Shown piece by piece: positions 1-12,000 of a stretch of DNA of 64,000 nucleotides; position 1 is the stretch's first letter, and each line of letters starts with the position of its first letter. The notes beneath the pieces are model-generated. The model was given only the letters and a program-made list of their open reading frames with translations. It had not been told where the DNA came from and did no database searches. The stretch is taken from assembly GCA_026874595.1 (NCBI GenBank), contig CM049307.1:23413079-23477078 (forward strand), given 5' to 3'. The translations under genes and the position numbers were made by a program. The DNA comes from Sipunculus nudus (taxonomy: Eukaryota > Annelida > Sipuncula > Golfingiida > Sipunculidae).

Positions 1-2313
1 GACTTGTATTAGAATTTCGTATTCTCCTATCACAGATTAATCGTACGTCCATTAGTGATAGTTTTTAAATACTTTTATTATACTTTTGTTCAAAATTAAA
101 ATTATACGTACCCCGTAAAATCGGCTGTTGACTGTTTAGCTACCCACCAATCATATCAATGGTTGTATATGCATTAACAGTTTAAAGGATCCACTACACG
201 TTGCGTTATGTCATAAATCTAGTTTTTATGGTATGTCGTACGTACGAAATAGTATGTCGTACGTACGAGATACTATGTCGTACGTACGAGATAATATGTC
301 GTACGTTCGAGATAAATAATTTTTTATTTTTTTTTGGCCAGGTGGCAGCAATACGCTTCCGTAGTTGGCCAGTTGTGTAGTCTGTGAATCAGATCTGCAA
401 GATTTATTATGTCGTACGTACGAGATAATATGTCGTACATACGACATACTATCTCGTACGTACAAGATACTATTTCGTACGTACGAGATAAATGATTTAT
501 ATTTCTTTTACCAGGTGGCAGCAATACGCTTCCGTAGATAATGCCAAGGCTCATGCCAAATATTCTAACATTCATTTTCAAATAAACTCCTTATCAATTT
601 GATCCTGGCCATTATAGAAGTACTTTAGGGTACAACCATTGAAACCGGTTATCGTTTCAAATTTTATCCAATCTGTCGCAATTTAATAAGGTAAATAGTT
701 GTCTTTTAGTGTCGCACATATTTTCGAAATTCGATGCAAATTTTATTTACAGACATGGAGTAATATATTCTTTTTCTGTCTCACATACAAACACACATAC
801 CGGTACATACAGAGCACATGCACAAGGATTAGTAATATATAATACGTTTCATAAGGAATTCTAGCTGTTGTGAACAGCAAACAATGGCGGTCTACAAACA
901 ACTTTACATGGTCGTGGCGGAAGCTTCAAACGCTCTGGTAGTCACACATTTCGCAACACATACGATACTGAACACAGAACCACAAGATAGTGCCATAATT
1001 AAGCTTTACTTGCGACAAAAAGGAACTGCACATCAGCATAGTATGCTCTAAAATATAAAGTATTAGTAATATAGGTCTTTCTTTGAATATTATATCCATT
1101 TATCAAATTCACAAAGAACATACCATTGACTGAATTCTGTACCGGTGATCCAATATTATCAAATACATTAATGGTTGAACACTATACGTACACCCTAAAG
1201 TTTGCGCTGCACGATGCCACGGAGACGGGACACTTGTACACAAGCTAGCTACAATATAAATGTAGTATTATCAATGTATATAATGTATTGGGCACTGCTA
1301 CAGTATTAATCGAAGATGAAAACATTGTAAGCCCCACTCTGTAGTGTATCAATAACGTGTACATAAACCCCATTCAAGCACACCAATGTGCGAAATGGTA
1401 AGAAACCGCTATGACCAATCATAGCGACGGTCCTCGGGGCGGCTGCTTGAAGGGGTTGGTGGGAAGCGTGGTTATCTCACAAGATGGCACTGGAGTTTTT
1501 AATCACCGATAATCTTCTCGCGATGTTCTTACTGATCTGATAAGCTTAGCCTAGCCTACTACTTAACCTCTTAGCGTTAACCAAGCTAGCAAAATTCTTC
1601 AATTAAATCATTTAAACAATGAATCTATGATTCACTTATAATTATTAATGTAATTTGCAAGAGTTGAGATACAATATAATTGGGATATACTGCAGTTTTA
1701 ATATCAGAAACAGGAAAAAGGCTGTCTCTAATAGGAATCATCAGTTATCCCTAAAATCTAAGTTAGGAATGAAAGAATACGTACTGCCACAATGTGTAAC
1801 AGCCATAACTACTTATATAGATACAAGCATAACTCTCGCTTCATTGCAATAAGGTACAAAAAGCCCCACTCTTATATAATCTGCACACCTGCCACCCATC
1901 GCCTCAGTTAAAGAATATTGATCGTATACACAGATAAAAAGACTACGCTCAAAAATTGATGTAATCAAATACTTGAAGATAATCCATGGACCCTCCACAA
2001 AATGGCTGTAGCCGTCCTCTTTCCTGCATGATACATTAAAAGATTAAAGTACAGCCAAGCCGAGCTGGTGACACCGACCATGGAACTTATAGACGTGTCT
2101 AACTGACGTGTGTCAACGTAATCTGCTAACATCTATGTACACCAATTGCAGCTTTGCCAGTTAGATATGTCACTGAAGATATAACAAGCTTTGAGTGTGA
2201 GGAAAAAAGTACATTCAGTTCAAAGCTTTACAATCAGATATCTGTTGAAGTCCCAAGCATAGTCCAAGCACGTGCAAACCACACAGGTTCCATATTTGGT
2301 AATGATACAAGGT
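1..2313 (-). other. 3' UTR and downstream flank
   Basis: The 3' UTR begins at 2313 and runs left. Several possible poly(A) hexamers exist on the minus strand (ATTAAA near 1696 and 1498, AATAAA at 742-747), and none can be chosen without transcripts. A slightly GC-richer patch at 1390-1510 has a CCAAT-containing inverted repeat. A palindrome-rich repeat lies at 231-540. No second gene was recognised. Confidence 0.6.
231..540. repeat. Arrays of palindromic TCGTACGTACGA units
   Basis: Two arrays (about 235-315 and 408-495) of a roughly 20-bp unit, tatgtcgtacgtacgagata. The core TCGTACGTACGA is a perfect palindrome. Each array is followed by an AT stretch and then the same non-palindromic block caggtggcagcaatacgctt (near 339 and 511), so the whole is two copies of a composite unit of about 175 bp. 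CpG sites are unusually dense for this window. Confidence 0.9.
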
Positions 2314-2464
2314 TTAGAATTCATCAATAATTTTCTGCAGACTCTCTCTGAGCTCTGGTGGACCCTCGTTGTCCTGTTCTACGTGGGTGTCCTCCGTTAC
2401 GATGGTCTCCTCCTGTCCGTCCCTCATAATGGTCTTCTTATGAACTTGCTTTTTCATGACCACC
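2314..2464 (-). CDS. ANK: Ankyrin last coding exon with stop
   Basis: Acceptor gaatctttcag. It encodes (R)VVMKKQVHKKTIMRDGQEE then TIVTEDTHVEQDNEGPPE and LRESLQKIIDEF, stop TAA. The exon has a normal base composition for coding DNA, in contrast with both flanks. The first half resembles the basic repeats of giant exon 1 (RIIKRRV---TKKI----DGQVTEEVVTEE). The last part (ELRESLQKIIDEF) is a probable short amphipathic helix at the very C terminus. Confidence 0.93.
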
Positions 2465-3960
2465 CTGAAAGATTCGACAAATGAGCAATCAGATATCCTG
2501 ATGTTGCGTCAGAGCTAACCTACAGTTAACCATGTCTCTTGGAAATAACTGTAAGATGGCAGGAGCTGTGTAATTCAGGATTTTTGCCCAATTTAGCTAT
2601 GAGGGTTTTTGTTATTTATGCCCAGGAATAGTAATGTTCCAAAATGTTACCAGTCTCTCAGTGAAACCCTGAGATCAGTTGAAAATTTTAATTTTCTGCT
2701 GTGGGATGCTCCATTAGGTTTTTTCAATTAGGTAAAGGTTGTGCCGACGTCCCGCGCTGGCTACTTTGCGACATCCCACAACTTTTTATTTTTTTCTGAG
2801 GTTTTTCTATGGGAAAGGAAGGTCCATCATGCAGAAATGAGTGTATGCTGGTTTCTTTCAACAAGCAGCCATCAACAGGTAACACAAAATTACAATTAAA
2901 CATTACTACCATATATAAAAGAACCACCTAAACTGATGCATAGAAAACAGCAAGTCTCCAATATATGTTACATCATGGAGTTACAATCAGACAGGAGAGA
3001 GCACTCGGACTGTGGGGCCCACCTGATGTTGCTTGCAAGCTTATTGTAACTCCATGGTTAAATATATTATTTCACAAGAACTCTTTACAAACATGCATGA
3101 TACAAGTTACTGAGCACCTTTGGAACAAGAACATTAAACATGATGTTACTAAAGTTTTTTATAACATGCATTTAAGATAAATGAATACCAAGACTTTAAT
3201 TAAAGTATGTATTACCATGGAAGTATTACATCCATCACATAATACAGACATGCATTTTGTCTCAAATTTTTTGACCATTTTTTGCTACATCAAAAACCTT
3301 ATTCACAAGAACACCATGCAGTGCAAATGAAATTTAAGCCTTATAAACAAAATAAATTCTACAGCCTGTTGTAAAAAAATGAGGGCATGCAAATCATCTG
3401 GACAGGGGTTAAGCATAAACAATGGGATAAGAATGAAAAATAAGAAACAAAAACATATTGATGCTGAACATTCAAAAGAAGTTCATTTTCAAGGGAACAG
3501 CTGATCTAATTCTAACATAAATCTGCATTTTTACTAGGACTCTTTTAAGAATACTGTTATTCATGCATTATGGAGCTGACTATAATGTCTACAGCTAATA
3601 AATCACCCATTTAACAATATATTTGTTAATTGTGTTAGTTTTGTGCAGTATAATTGACTACTCTGGTTGATTGCACATTCTAAACAATTAGTCATTATAT
3701 TTCAACAAATTCATCATATACAGGTTGCGTTATAAATCAAGTATGATAGCTCTCAGTCTCACTAAAAGATTATATGTAAAGACTAAGCATCTGGGAGTTT
3801 GTTTTTTTCTTTTAACATACAATGCACATACAATTCTGTTTGCAAAGTGTCAAAAAGGCAGCTGTGTATGACTTTGGGAATGCTGTATGAGCGTGTTGAT
3901 TGTGAACAGGTTAGCAGGGTTAGTGGGGAAACAAACCAAAGCACATCTACCTTGCCATAC
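2465..3960 (-). other. Last intron
   Basis: About 1.5 kb of AT-rich intron. Nothing recognised. Confidence 0.8.
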
Positions 3961-4006
3961 CTGGTCTCCTGCATATCACCCTGGTCTCCGCCCTCTGCCA
4001 TCTCTC
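3961..4006 (-). CDS. ANK: Ankyrin penultimate exon (46 nt)
   Basis: Phase 1 to phase 2, acceptor ttgtttacag, donor CCAG|GTATGG. It encodes GEMAEGGDQGDMQET and the first two bases of an arginine codon that the last exon completes. Its exit phase (2) fits only the last exon, which supports both. Confidence 0.88.
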
Positions 4007-5175
4007 CTGTAAACAACAATAACGCTCTTTGTTCATACAGTGTTTTACCCAAGTATTACCAAGTCTTTGTCTAGGTACTTAATATATAATAATTAAATCA
4101 CATCAAGTTGATGATACATGGAAAATCAAATTAATGTGTTTTCCTTTAGTGTCATTTAACATAATGAAGATAACTACAGACAATTCCCAGTACTTTCTTA
4201 ATATCAATATTTCACTAAATCTGCAAAAACTTTGCCACTGAGTATTTCAGGTCTTAGTTTATGCCTTTTTCTCCATCATTATTTCAAACCATTTTTTTAA
4301 GATACTGATTTGTGGCGTCTTAGTGCATGAATTGTTTTCTGTTACTGAAGTGCATTCACTTATCAACTCATGGTTTGTTACAAATCTGTCAGGAATACCC
4401 TTCACCAATCATGGTCTGATTGATGGTAAATAATCAATAAGGTTTCTTTACGTCATAATGAAAGCAAGGTTGAGGGAAGCTTCATGGGCAGGTAATAAAG
4501 CTCATGTGACTATAAATAATTAACTGTCCCTAAAATATTTTAAACATATATTTGAACATACATCTGTAACTATGATTCAGGAATAATAACAAAGTGAATC
4601 TATTGTGAAATATAAAGAAAAACATGTACTCACCCAGATCATCATTAACTAAATGTTGAGCATGCCACCATGACCAACTCATACTGATAAAGTACATCAA
4701 CACAACATGTACAACATACCAACAGTAAGGCTAACTGAAGCACATCAAAATACTGTCTCCTGACCAATCAATTTGTGTGAATCAACTTTTACCCCCCAGA
4801 TGGGTCCCTATCACGTTCATGCCCACTGAGAATTTTTTACAATGTAACGAATAAAAGCAGAGGACCCTTGCTGAGCAGGAACAGCCAAACAGTAGCTGTG
4901 GAATAAAAGACAGACGAGCATTGAAACACAGACATAGTAGCAGACAGGATTCTCTGTAGCATCAAAACAAGCACAGGCTCAACTTGCATAATTTACACAT
5001 CAGCATCAAAAGAACGAGCAAATCGGCCTGACCAGCAGCTGGGCAGCACATCATCCATATATCAAATGTTCACTGTTGTTCTCTTTTCACAAGCACCTTG
5101 GTGTCATCACAGGATATTTATAGCAAGGCATATGCGCAGAACAACACTTTTTAGCAGCACAACACCAAGTTCCAC
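4007..5175 (-). other. Tail intron
   Basis: About 1.2 kb of AT-rich intron with one possible 15-nt microexon (4634-4648). Nothing else recognised. Confidence 0.75.
4634..4648 (-). CDS. Possible 15-nt microexon (doubtful)
   Basis: A very strong donor (TGG|GTGAGT) is preceded by acatttag. The 15 nt between would encode (V)NDDL plus a split glycine in phase 1-1. The acceptor lacks a pyrimidine tract, and a longer reading from an upstream cag has the wrong phase. It may be a chance donor. Confidence 0.25.
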
Positions 5176-5283
5176 CTGCAGCGAAGTCTCCATGGACAAT
5201 AATTTCATCCTCAGAGGAATCTTCAAAGTCTGGGTCCATGTAATCTGGGCCCAGGTCCATGTAATCAGGGCCTGACCTCTGAG
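5176..5283 (-). CDS. ANK: Ankyrin C-terminal exon with PDYMD repeat
   Basis: A 108-nt phase 1-1 exon, acceptor cacaacag, donor GCAG|GTGGAA. It encodes AQRSGPDYMDLGPDYMDPDF then EDSSEDEIIVHGDFAA. The peptide GPDYMD is duplicated (GPDYMDL, GPDYMDP). YMD in an acidic context could be a tyrosine phosphorylation or SH2-type site (inference). Confidence 0.9.
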
Positions 5284-6789
5284 CTGTTGTGAGACCCAAC
5301 ATGTGAACAACAACAGTTAGTGCATGACTGTAGACACTATACCCTGCCATTCAAATACAATGTGAATGAGTGAATGACAGGAAAGCTGTTGAAGTTACTT
5401 AAAAGGTTATGACAATAGGGAAACACTTGCATGTTTTAAGTGTGAAATAAGGAGAAAACAAAATGAACAAGGATTTCATGAAAGTAAAGGCAACTTTACA
5501 GTTTACAGGTTATCTAACAGGTTTAGAAATGCAGCCCTACAGTGTTCCATAAGACAATGCGAAGATGAACCTATTTGCTGTTCTGTTTAAATCCCCTGGT
5601 ACCTTATCATGTAACTGTTTACTGAGAAATATATTGTTTACTGAGAAATATAAGCTTAAATTTACAACTCTTCTATAATCATGAAAGACTTTCATTGGCA
5701 CAATATCACTATGATAAAACACTGTGGTAAAAGAAACTTAATTTTTGAATGGCTTAGGACTAAAAATTAAAACAATGTAATTTCAAAACAAATGAAAGAT
5801 GATGACAATTACCAGTCAAAGATGCTTTTAAGTGAATGAAAATTTATATGATGCAAGAAAAAGGTACTGCACTATTGCACATAAGTACTTTAAAAAATAT
5901 TCTGAACTGCTAAGTCCTCTTAAGAAATATGCTTGAATAAAGACTCTAAGATCATCTACAAGCAGTTGCTTTAAGTACTGACTGATATTATGCTAGGAAC
6001 AATCTGACAGCGATTACAATTGGGTTACGTAATATGTAAAATAAGATATGGCGCATAGGGAAAGAGGCATGCTGATACAAGAACTTATAGTTCACATGCT
6101 GTTGATAAAGAGTAAACTAACCACCAATGGTAACAAGTCTGAAAGGACATGCACAACTTATAGATGATGTGTTGCTTACTGGATGAAAGTCTACCACATG
6201 TCACATATCACTCCAATATCACAGAACACTCGCACCAGATAAGAAGCAGAGGAAGATGGAGAGTGATATATAACATCAACGATAGCTGTGACAGGTGTTT
6301 GTGCAGACAGTGCACATCTGGTTTAACACTGAGACACAATAGGGAACCATTTATGGACCAAGTGAAAGACGTACATCACTAAGAGAAAAACTGACCAATG
6401 TTGAAAAATCATGTCAGATGGGTGAACTTCACTTCAGTCAACATCTAAATTATCAAATACAAAATTCAGGCCCCAGGCAACAATCAATGTTTAACCTTGC
6501 AAGTGATGGAAAAGTCATCCTGATAATGAATCGGATGCAGCACTTTTAAACTGTTACCAACCATGTACTTTCCGTATACAAGAAAAAGGGACGTACAGAA
6601 TGTTTTTTTTCCCAGCAGATCATGAATATCCTCAGATTGGTAACAAAATATGGACTGGTCTAATCATAACAGATCTGCCATTTTCACCTTGCTCCAGTCC
6701 TGGAGAGCTGGAACTTACAACAAGCATCAGTTCAAGGGTAACAGAGACGTTGCCTAGGATGCTAGAGACTCATTGACAAAGAATGGTAC
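5284..6789 (-). other. Tail intron
   Basis: About 1.5 kb of AT-rich intron. Nothing recognised with a compatible phase. Confidence 0.75.
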
Positions 6790-6903
6790 CCAGGTGCTCT
6801 GGAATGCCACCAGACAGGAACTCGTGATGTTCATAAATATCCACTTCACGCATTTCATCATCCTCAATTGATTCAAGCCGAGGATACATGGCCTGACAGT
6901 GGG
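6790..6903 (-). CDS. ANK: Ankyrin tail exon (114 nt)
   Basis: Phase 1-1, acceptor tttgggttccag, donor TGG|GTACCA. It encodes (A)HCQAMYPRLESIEDDEMREV then DIYEHHEFLSGGIPEHL. The content is clearly coding-like (acidic, aromatic YPRLES and DIYEHHEFL) against AT-rich flanks. A stronger-looking cag four codons further in (gtcag|GCC) would need phase 0 and does not fit the neighbours. Confidence 0.75.
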
Positions 6904-7834
6904 CTGGAACCCAAATATTTCATACATCATCTGCTAGATTAGCACTGATAAAAAACATGCACCCAACATCTAATTTCCTAGATTTAAAATCTTTTTCCAA
7001 CCCAAAGACTAAATGGATTAAGTTGGTGCATATTTAAACTCAAAGTAAGAATGATTTAAAGCCTATTTTCTGAACTCTGAACAGCATGTGAAAATATGTC
7101 TGAACTAAACTCAACTGTGACCGAAAGTATAAATGACTAAGTACTGCAAAATTAATACCAATACAATTAAAAGTACAACAAGGAATATCACCCATGGGGT
7201 ATCATTCTGCATAAAATTTCATCTCGGAAGCAGATGCCTGATTCTTCAAATAGGTAATTAATTTCAAAAGGTATATTTTGCCAGTTTGTTTAACAGACAA
7301 TTGTGTGTATTAAAGTTGAAATTGTTCTTGGTTCTTAAATGAGGAAATCATTAACATACGGACATATTTTGTGTTGGAAATGATTTCACTCTTATTTCAA
7401 GTCCCACTGAACATAACTGAATTTGTTTTCACTGAGAATGATATCCCATGGGAAACAAAAGCTTTTCATGTAGTTTATGTGTATGACAATATCACTATGG
7501 GGAAACGAGGAATTTAATACAATAAAAAGCAACATATTCACAATAAAGCCTGGACATTTGTCCCGCTTTGCTAGCCCATGTACAAGCTGTGATGTGTGGT
7601 CTAACAGACAGCAAAGACTGAAATAAATGTATAGAGTCATGTAATGAGAATTAAAACTATAAAAATAACTTTTATTTACAGCATCATAAATTCCTAAAAC
7701 CAAAGAACATGCAACAGTGAACATGAAAACTGAAAAAACATTTAGGTACAAATGGACAGCAAATAATATAACAAAGTGGTCACATATAAGATCAGATATA
7801 ACATGACTCATGGGATTACAACACAAAACAACAC
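6904..7834 (-). other. Tail intron
   Basis: About 0.93 kb of AT-rich intron. Nothing recognised. Confidence 0.8.
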
Positions 7835-7870
7835 CTGTGAATGGATCATCTTGTTGCTCCAATCCTTGTT
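7835..7870 (-). CDS. ANK: Ankyrin tail microexon (36 nt)
   Basis: Phase 1-1, acceptor gtctattacag, donor ACAG|GTGTTG. It encodes (E)QGLEQQDDPFT. Composition and phase fit the tail, and it links the giant exon and the following cassette in frame. Short symmetric exons of this kind are often neuron-specific, but that is general knowledge and not shown here. Confidence 0.75.
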
Positions 7871-9060
7871 CTGTAATAGACACAGTAAATAAGAACCATC
7901 AGTACAATAACATACAAGTAATGAAGTTTGCCATGACCAACACTTCCACATTCAATATGGTGGTTTGGTCATTTACTGTGGACAAAGACTTCAGGAGAAA
8001 ATAAGCAAAGCTTTGAAGAAATATATTTCAGGATATACAAGTTTTCTCATTAAATCTTGAACAGCAAGTCTTAACAGTATCAATGATATATATGGTATAT
8101 CAATGATCTATGAACAAAACAATCCCTATTATTTAACAGAAAGCAAATGATTTAATACTGAAATACAATCCATCGTGTTTTTAAATGCCATAATTAATGT
8201 AGCTTGAACAACAATTACTACCATTATAAATGATAAAATAATTTAATACTGAATTATCATCCAGTCAATTATAAATTGCAAAATCATTTAATATCAGTAC
8301 TGAATAATTATTCCTTTGTATCTGGTAACTCCTTTGACATTAATTCAAATAACAGATATGCAGTTCAGTAAGAATAACTGCAAAAAATATCTAGAGTAAA
8401 TGAGTATTATTCCTATGAATGAAGGATGCAAGGTTTCTCATCGTAAGATCAAACTGAAGCCAGATCTACTTGTCACTTAAGCAGCAGCTACATATACATA
8501 AACAAAAACAGGCCACCACATCAACACGTACAACAAGAAAGAAACTGAATACCTAACCAATACAAAATGGGAAACTGCTGGTGCTGTGTTCACAGTGACT
8601 GCAAAGCAAACCAAACTGTAATCATCAGCACATAAGAAGGTATCAGTGGACAGGGCCATGATCTGCCAATGATAAAACAGTCAGGCCAAACACAAGTAAC
8701 AGGTAAAATCTGGAAGAGACAGAGACGGCACAACATTAGTGTGATGGGGAGAGATGTCAAGTGCAGTAATAAACCTGGCTGGGCACAAAGTAAGTGGCAG
8801 TCACATTGAGGAAGACAAACTAGCTGGCACACAGACAAGTAATGGCCACATAGATCTGGCCACACAGACCTGAAAAACAAACAAAATGATTCAACAAAAC
8901 ATGAATTACAGAGTACCAGCAGAGGTTGAAAAGAGAAGAAGAAGAGATAGAGACGATGAGAGCCTTGGAAAAAGAGGAGAGAGCATGCAGGTCGGGGAGT
9001 TGAAATAAAAGACATGAAGAAGCAGGCATGCAGAATGGCGAGTCGAACACAGACTAGTAC
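7871..9060 (-). other. Tail intron
   Basis: About 1.2 kb. The open frame of the giant exon continues past the donor for some 50 codons, but with intron-like composition. Nothing else recognised. Confidence 0.8.
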
Positions 9061-12000
9061 CTCTGGTGGTGGTTGCAGTAGTTGTGGCAGCTGGTCTCTG
9101 CACGGCAAGAGTGGTGGAAGCGTACTCTGGGCCACAGTAGCACGTGTCAGAGTGAGAAGTGTCAGATGAAGGGCTGGACTGGGTGGAGGAGGAGTGGATG
9201 GTCTGCTCGGACTGGCTTACAGGGCTGATTGGACTTTGTGTTTTGGACTGAACAAGAGACACCTGACTAACAAGATCTCGTGGCCCACTTGTTGTAGTAG
9301 AGTGGTAGGTGAATGTCATTTTCCCAACACCAGGTTCAACAGCTGAGATTTGTTTCTCTGTGTAGTGAGTAGTCTCTTCTTTTTCCCATACATTTCCCTC
9401 ATTATCAAAGAAGGCACTATCCTTGAAAGCTGGTGGGATGTTACCCTCCACATCTATGACTGTCTGAGACACTATAACTTGGTGCACATGCTGGCTTTCA
9501 TGCTTAGTAATATGAACAGTTTTTTCAGCAGTAATCTGTTTCTGTGGTGAGCTTTCTCCGCTACTTGGACCAGGTCTTTCACTGTCACCAGAGTCCATGG
9601 ATATTGTCATAACTTCCCGAGTGAGATGATCACTATCTGTTGATTTGGTTATCTCATGGCTACTTTGACTCCATGCACCTGACTCTGTGGACATTTCTAA
9701 TACTGTTGTCTGCTTGAGCCTTGGCTCATCTGTGATAATCATCATTGCTGTTTGCTGTTGTGGGTCCTCATGTAATGAATCTTGATCAAAACTGTGTGAA
9801 GACTGAGACTGTGGAACTTTTTGATCCAGCTCAAGTGAATCTGTAGAACGAACCATGAAATCCTCTCCAAGCTCTGGAATTAGCTGTTCTGGTTCTAGAG
9901 AATCTGTTGAACGTTCCATCTGATCTGCCATTACAATGCTAGCCAATGTTACAGGTTCATGAGTACTGACTGGTAATGGATCAAACTCAAATGATTCAGC
10001 AGACATTTGCATGACAGAGTCTTGATCATGGAGCGAGTCTGTGTCCATTGCCCCAGATTTTGAATGTGACTCGCTGTCCTGCAGAGAGTCAACATCAATA
10101 TCCCTGGTGACATGTTCTGCTGGTACACAATCTAAAGCAGACGTTGCAGCAATTTTAGTCAGAGCCAGATTTTGTGTTTCAGACTTTTCATCCAGTGAAT
10201 CACTATCTGAACGATCCTCCTGTTTCATTTGTTCAAAAGCCTCTACATTCTTTGATGCCTGTAATATAACATTTTCAATCTCTGCATGGTCCTCATCTGG
10301 ATCCGATAAAGAGTCTCTGTCAATCTCATCACATTTCTTAAATTCCTCTCCTGTCTCATATTTTTCAGCTTTGATTAGTTCTGGAAAAGTCATTGATGAA
10401 ATAGGTGGGCTTGTGATTGGACTTTCCTCTGGTTTGTCTGACATAAGAGCACCAGCTTCCAACATTGAAACTACTTTTTGTGCTTCAGCTTCAAGTTCCT
10501 GATCAATCTGAACCTGCTCTTCAAGTCTTTCAAATTCATTCAGAGAGGACAGGGAGGATTTTTGACTACTCTTATCAAGCTGGTTGCTACTTCCACTTCC
10601 CGATGAACTTCTGCGGTCTTTTTCTATTTCACCATCATTTTGTAAATCTTTCTCCAGTTTTTCAAATTCAGTAAGAGAGGAATGTGAACTTGTATCTAAA
10701 CTACTTTTACTATCCCGTACTTTGTCTTTATCTTGCAATTCACCCTCAATTCTTTCAAACTCTGCCAGGGAAGATGATATCGATATATCATCCCTCTCAC
10801 CACTTTTGCTTTGTCCTTTTGTGTAATCCTGAAATGGTATTGACTCAATACTTGTGCGATCCTGAACTTCACCTTCAAGTCTTTCAAACTCAAGCAGAGA
10901 GGATGATATTGAAATGTCATCTTTTTCACCGCTTTTGCTGTAGAAAAACTGTCCTATGGTTGAAATATTACCCGGTGACATGGGGCCAGTTTCCGACATG
11001 GCCAGTAAATGTTCAGTGCTATCAGTTTTTGGTGATTCAGTCACTTTGTGCAATATGTCAAATTTCTCCTCATCTGGAGTTTCCTGTTTAATGGTCACTT
11101 TTTCTAGCACCTCAAATTGTTCACAACTGCTTGATGAAGAACTTCCTTTCTCAAGTTCAACAACATTTGTCAGTTCATGATCCCTAACATCAATACTAAT
11201 CATTGGTTCTGGCTGTTCTTCGTGATATGATGTCTGCATGTCTGAATGGAATGATGAAGTCATGGAGGCCACTTCAGCTAGGCGATCTTCCTCTTCATCT
11301 TGTTGCAGTGCTACCACTGTGGCAAAACTGTCAACACTTGAAGAATCGCCCATGTCTTCAGGGCTCATGAGGTCGGTGGCCATCTGGCTGACCAAGATGG
11401 GTGTCACATTCTCTATTTTGTCACCACCATCTATGGGCGGTTTCGTTCCAACCCTGGCCAGTTTGGCCTCACTTGAATCTTCCACAGGGGAATCCTCCTC
11501 AGACACCTCAACTATGGTCTCCATCTCTGATCTGACCTCAGGCCCTTCGACTAAAAAATGATCCTGTGTATAATACCGAGCCCATTCATCATCACTGTCA
11601 GTTTCATGCCCTGGGCTCTCAGAAGCACTGCTGCTAGACTGTTGTTCCTTGTCTGACACTTCACCATCACCTGGAACTGGTAAGTCTGGACCCGATTCCT
11701 TAGTGTGGCCTTTGTCTAAAAAAGGATCCCGCTCTTGGATTGGATCATCAGCAACTGGTTCTGGTGATGGAGTGGCTGCAGTATGTTCCTGCTTGTCCCC
11801 ATCTTCCTCAACAGGGTCATCTTGGACCTCATCCAGCATATCAAGACTACCTGCTCGGTGGTAAGTTGTAGGATAGTCTTCTTGTTTGGTTTCAGCATGC
11901 AAATGTTGTGTAACACAAATGGATGGAATTTCTTCTGATGCTTGTGACAATAATTTTGGTTTGGCCTTATTAGTTGGTTCACTTTCTTTTAGCCCATTTT

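Noticed and set aside
883-1051. 54-codon plus-strand frame beginning MAVYKQ
   Set aside because: Too short, no homology, no splice sites to extend it, and a composition expected by chance.
4634-4684. Longer exon ending at the strong donor near 4634
   Set aside because: The only open frame from the upstream acceptor enters with one overhanging base, which does not fit any upstream exon. Only the 15-nt version is phase-compatible, and it is listed as doubtful.
6650-6720. Possible exon around cttgctccagtcctggagag
   Set aside because: Candidate sites give a phase-0 exit and no convincing peptide.
7392-7883. 163-codon minus-strand open frame
   Set aside because: Only the 36 nt at 7835-7870 look like an exon. 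The rest is intron read-through with random hydrophobic composition.
8590-9135. Hydrophobic minus-strand frame with membrane-like stretches
   Set aside because: It overlaps the giant exon in another frame and runs through intron. The leucine-rich look comes from the CT-rich complement of intron sequence.
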